DNA from: Metaclostridioides mangenotii | Lineage (GTDB): Bacteria > Bacillota > Clostridia > Peptostreptococcales > Peptostreptococcaceae | Reading direction: 5' to 3' | Assembly (NCBI RefSeq): GCF_018917235.1 | Contig: NZ_JAHLOF010000004.1 | Span: 1 to 64,000 of the forward strand | DNA length: 64,000 nt | In this document: piece by piece, positions 62,961 to 64,000 of the stretch | How positions within the stretch are numbered: position 1 is the first letter of the stretch | Layout: each line of letters starts with the position of its first letter | The notes under the pieces: generated by a model | The model's database searches: none | What the model saw: the letters and a program-made list of their open reading frames with translations, nothing else | What the model was told of the DNA's origin: nothing | Made by a program: the position numbers and the translations under genes

Positions 62961-63133
62961 GTAAGAATAGAGATGAGCAACTTTGCATTGGGTGTACAGC
63001 ATGTAAAAAACAATGTAGATTCGATGCAATTGATGGTGAATTAAAACAAACTTACAAAGTGGATCCAGAAAAATGTGTTGGATGCCATTTATGTCTTCAA
63101 AAATGTCCAAAGAAAGCTATTAAAACAATTTGA
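62951..63133 (+). pseudogene. Frameshifted ferredoxin tail of rnfB
   Basis: An open frame with no ATG, GTG or TTG that encodes CIGCTACKKQC (62984-63016) and CVGCHLCLQKCP (63077-63112), two 4Fe-4S motifs, and ends KKAIKTI at TGA 63131. Its frame is shifted relative to rnfB by one base and overlaps it by 10 bases. One extra T at GCTTAA (near 62956-62960) would fuse it to rnfB, giving about 325 residues. It is therefore a lost domain, a sequencing indel, or a site of frameshifting. Confidence 0.75.
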
Positions 63134-63145
63134 TTTGGATAGAAT

Positions 63146-63178
63146 AAGGGTATGGGAAAAATTCCATACCCTTTTTTA
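63146..63178 (+). terminator. Terminator of the rnf operon
   Basis: AAGGGTATGG (63146-63155) pairs with CCATACCCTT (63164-63173) followed by TTTTT. It lies 13 bases after the ferredoxin remnant, so that remnant is still on the rnf transcript. Confidence 0.92.
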
Positions 63179-63309
63179 GTGGAAACATTTGTTATTACTG
63201 AGAAAGATAACGATAATGTAATAAAAAAGGTTCGACATTTCTGTTGATATTTTTACAATATAATGATAGACTTAATAGGTACAAATTTACGTACAGATGA
63301 GGTGAACTA

Positions 63310-63894
63310 ATGAATATAATCTTAGCATCAGCTTCTCCAAGAAGAAAAGAAATTCTGGAGAACTACAATGTAAACTTTAATATAATTAAGAGTGAAATAG
63401 ACGAAGTTATATTAGATCATGAGTTGCCTATTCAGGTGGTTATGAGATTGGCATTGGAAAAGGGGATGGATGTTGCATGCAAGAATCAAGGAGAACTGGT
63501 TATTGCTGCTGACACGATTGTTGTACTCGATGATATGATCCTTGGTAAACCTAAAGATGAATCTGATGCGTATAATACACTAAATAGTTTGTCTGGAAGA
63601 GAACACCAAGTTGTAACTGGAATTAGTTTAATAAATTTAGCTGATAACAAAAAAGTTGTAGACTATGTTGTTAGCAAAGTCAAATTTAAGAATTTGTCTG
63701 AAAAGCTTATTTTAGATTATTTGAAGACAGGTGAATTTCAGGATAAAGCAGGTGCTTATGGCATACAAGGGTATGGTGCATTGTTGGTTGATGAAATTAA
63801 AGGTGACTATTTTAATATAGTTGGACTTCCGATTTCTAAACTCAATGATTTATTAATCAAGTATTTTGATATAAATCTTTTTTATGGAGCGTGA
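63310..63894 (+). CDS. maf: Maf family nucleotide pyrophosphatase
   Basis: A 194-residue Maf protein that hydrolyses non-canonical or modified nucleoside triphosphates and affects septum formation when overproduced. Motifs: ILASASPRRKEIL, VIAADTIVVLD, ILGKPKDESDA, LSGREHQVVTGI and YGIQGYGALLV. GAGGTGA precedes the ATG. It is followed with a short overlap by radC, the usual maf-radC order of clostridia. Confidence 0.95.
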   Translation: MNIILASASPRRKEILENYNVNFNIIKSEIDEVILDHELPIQVVMRLALEKGMDVACKNQGELVIAADTIVVLDDMILGKPKDESDAYNTLNSLSGREHQVVTGISLINLADNKKVVDYVVSKVKFKNLSEKLILDYLKTGEFQDKAGAYGIQGYGALLVDEIKGDYFNIVGLPISKLNDLLIKYFDINLFYGA

Positions 63895-64000
63895 TTTTAC
63901 TGAAACAGTCATTTAGTTCTAATATTACTTTGAAAAAAATGACGTTGGAGGAAAGACCGAGAGAAAAGATGCTTATTAATGGTGCAAAGGGTTTATCAAA
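63891..64000 (+). CDS. radC: RadC (partial, N-terminal)
   Basis: The window ends inside a frame that reads ...SNITLKKMTLEERPREKML with following INGAKGLS, matching the N-terminal helix-hairpin region of RadC/YicR proteins. The GTG at 63891 overlaps the maf stop, with GGAG directly before it; a start at TTG 63942 or ATG 63951 (LKKMTLEERPRE) is also possible, so the start is uncertain. The metal-dependent JAB domain lies outside the window. Confidence 0.75.
   Translation, partial: MILLKQSFSSNITLKKMTLEERPREKMLINGAKGLS

Noticed and set aside
62940..63133. Separate ferredoxin gene after rnfB
   Set aside because: The frame has no ATG, GTG or TTG after its opening stop and no ribosome site, so a frameshifted tail fits better.

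Overview
The window is AT-rich (about 30% GC by eye) and reads as a chromosomal segment of a spore-forming, anaerobic, low-GC Firmicute, most likely of the Peptostreptococcaceae. Pointers are a recognisable homologue of the Clostridioides difficile exosporium protein CdeC, a SpoVB-like flippase, SPOR and YtvI-like proteins, a six-gene Rnf complex, AGA-dominated arginine codons, strong AGGAGG ribosome binding sites and frequent TTG starts. The species is not identified.

Layout. 1-300: 3' end of a 23S rRNA gene and a 5S rRNA gene. 301-1230: five diverged tandem copies of a palindromic repeat. 1231-18514: a DNA-end-processing cluster, with a three-gene split AddAB-like helicase/nuclease module followed by canonical addB, addA, sbcD and sbcC. 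18669-26334: housekeeping genes (CBS/CorC membrane protein, AI-2E/YtvI-family permease, pepT, metallophosphatase, nadK, RluA-family pseudouridine synthase, NdpA-family protein, acpP). 26500-30613: small and lineage-specific proteins, including three tiny membrane proteins with Cys-rich ends (one only 57 residues), a LacI/CcpA-like regulator, and a divergent pair with a basic and an acidic tail. 30934-33032: a CsoR-type copper operator, a CopZ-like protein and a probably imported ABC exporter. 33350-33575: a 6S RNA candidate. 33718-42702: cdeC, spoVB, PHP phosphatase, MocR-like regulator, YnzC, M18 aminopeptidase, LysR regulator, lipoprotein. 42849-47600: a decayed gene, an ABC exporter, an RRE plus radical-SAM-like protein lacking the Fe-S cysteines, a putative small RNA and tRNA-Leu(CAA). 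47886-57851: polA, coaE, lytic transglycosylase, solute-binding lipoprotein, copZ, a C-rich small RNA candidate, two long rod-like RNA hairpins, a VOC protein, an SH3/NlpC wall hydrolase and a SPOR protein. 58032-63133: rnfCDGEAB, with a ferredoxin tail cut off rnfB by an apparent one-base frameshift. 63310-64000: maf and the start of radC.

Themes. DNA break repair dominates the first 18 kb and the second helicase/nuclease set is its most unusual part. Energy metabolism is represented by Rnf, which couples ferredoxin oxidation and NAD reduction to ion pumping. Sporulation genes are scattered through the middle. Coordinates, reading frames, motifs and inverted repeats were read from the sequence; family assignments come from remembered motifs without database searches; functions of unnamed genes are inference.
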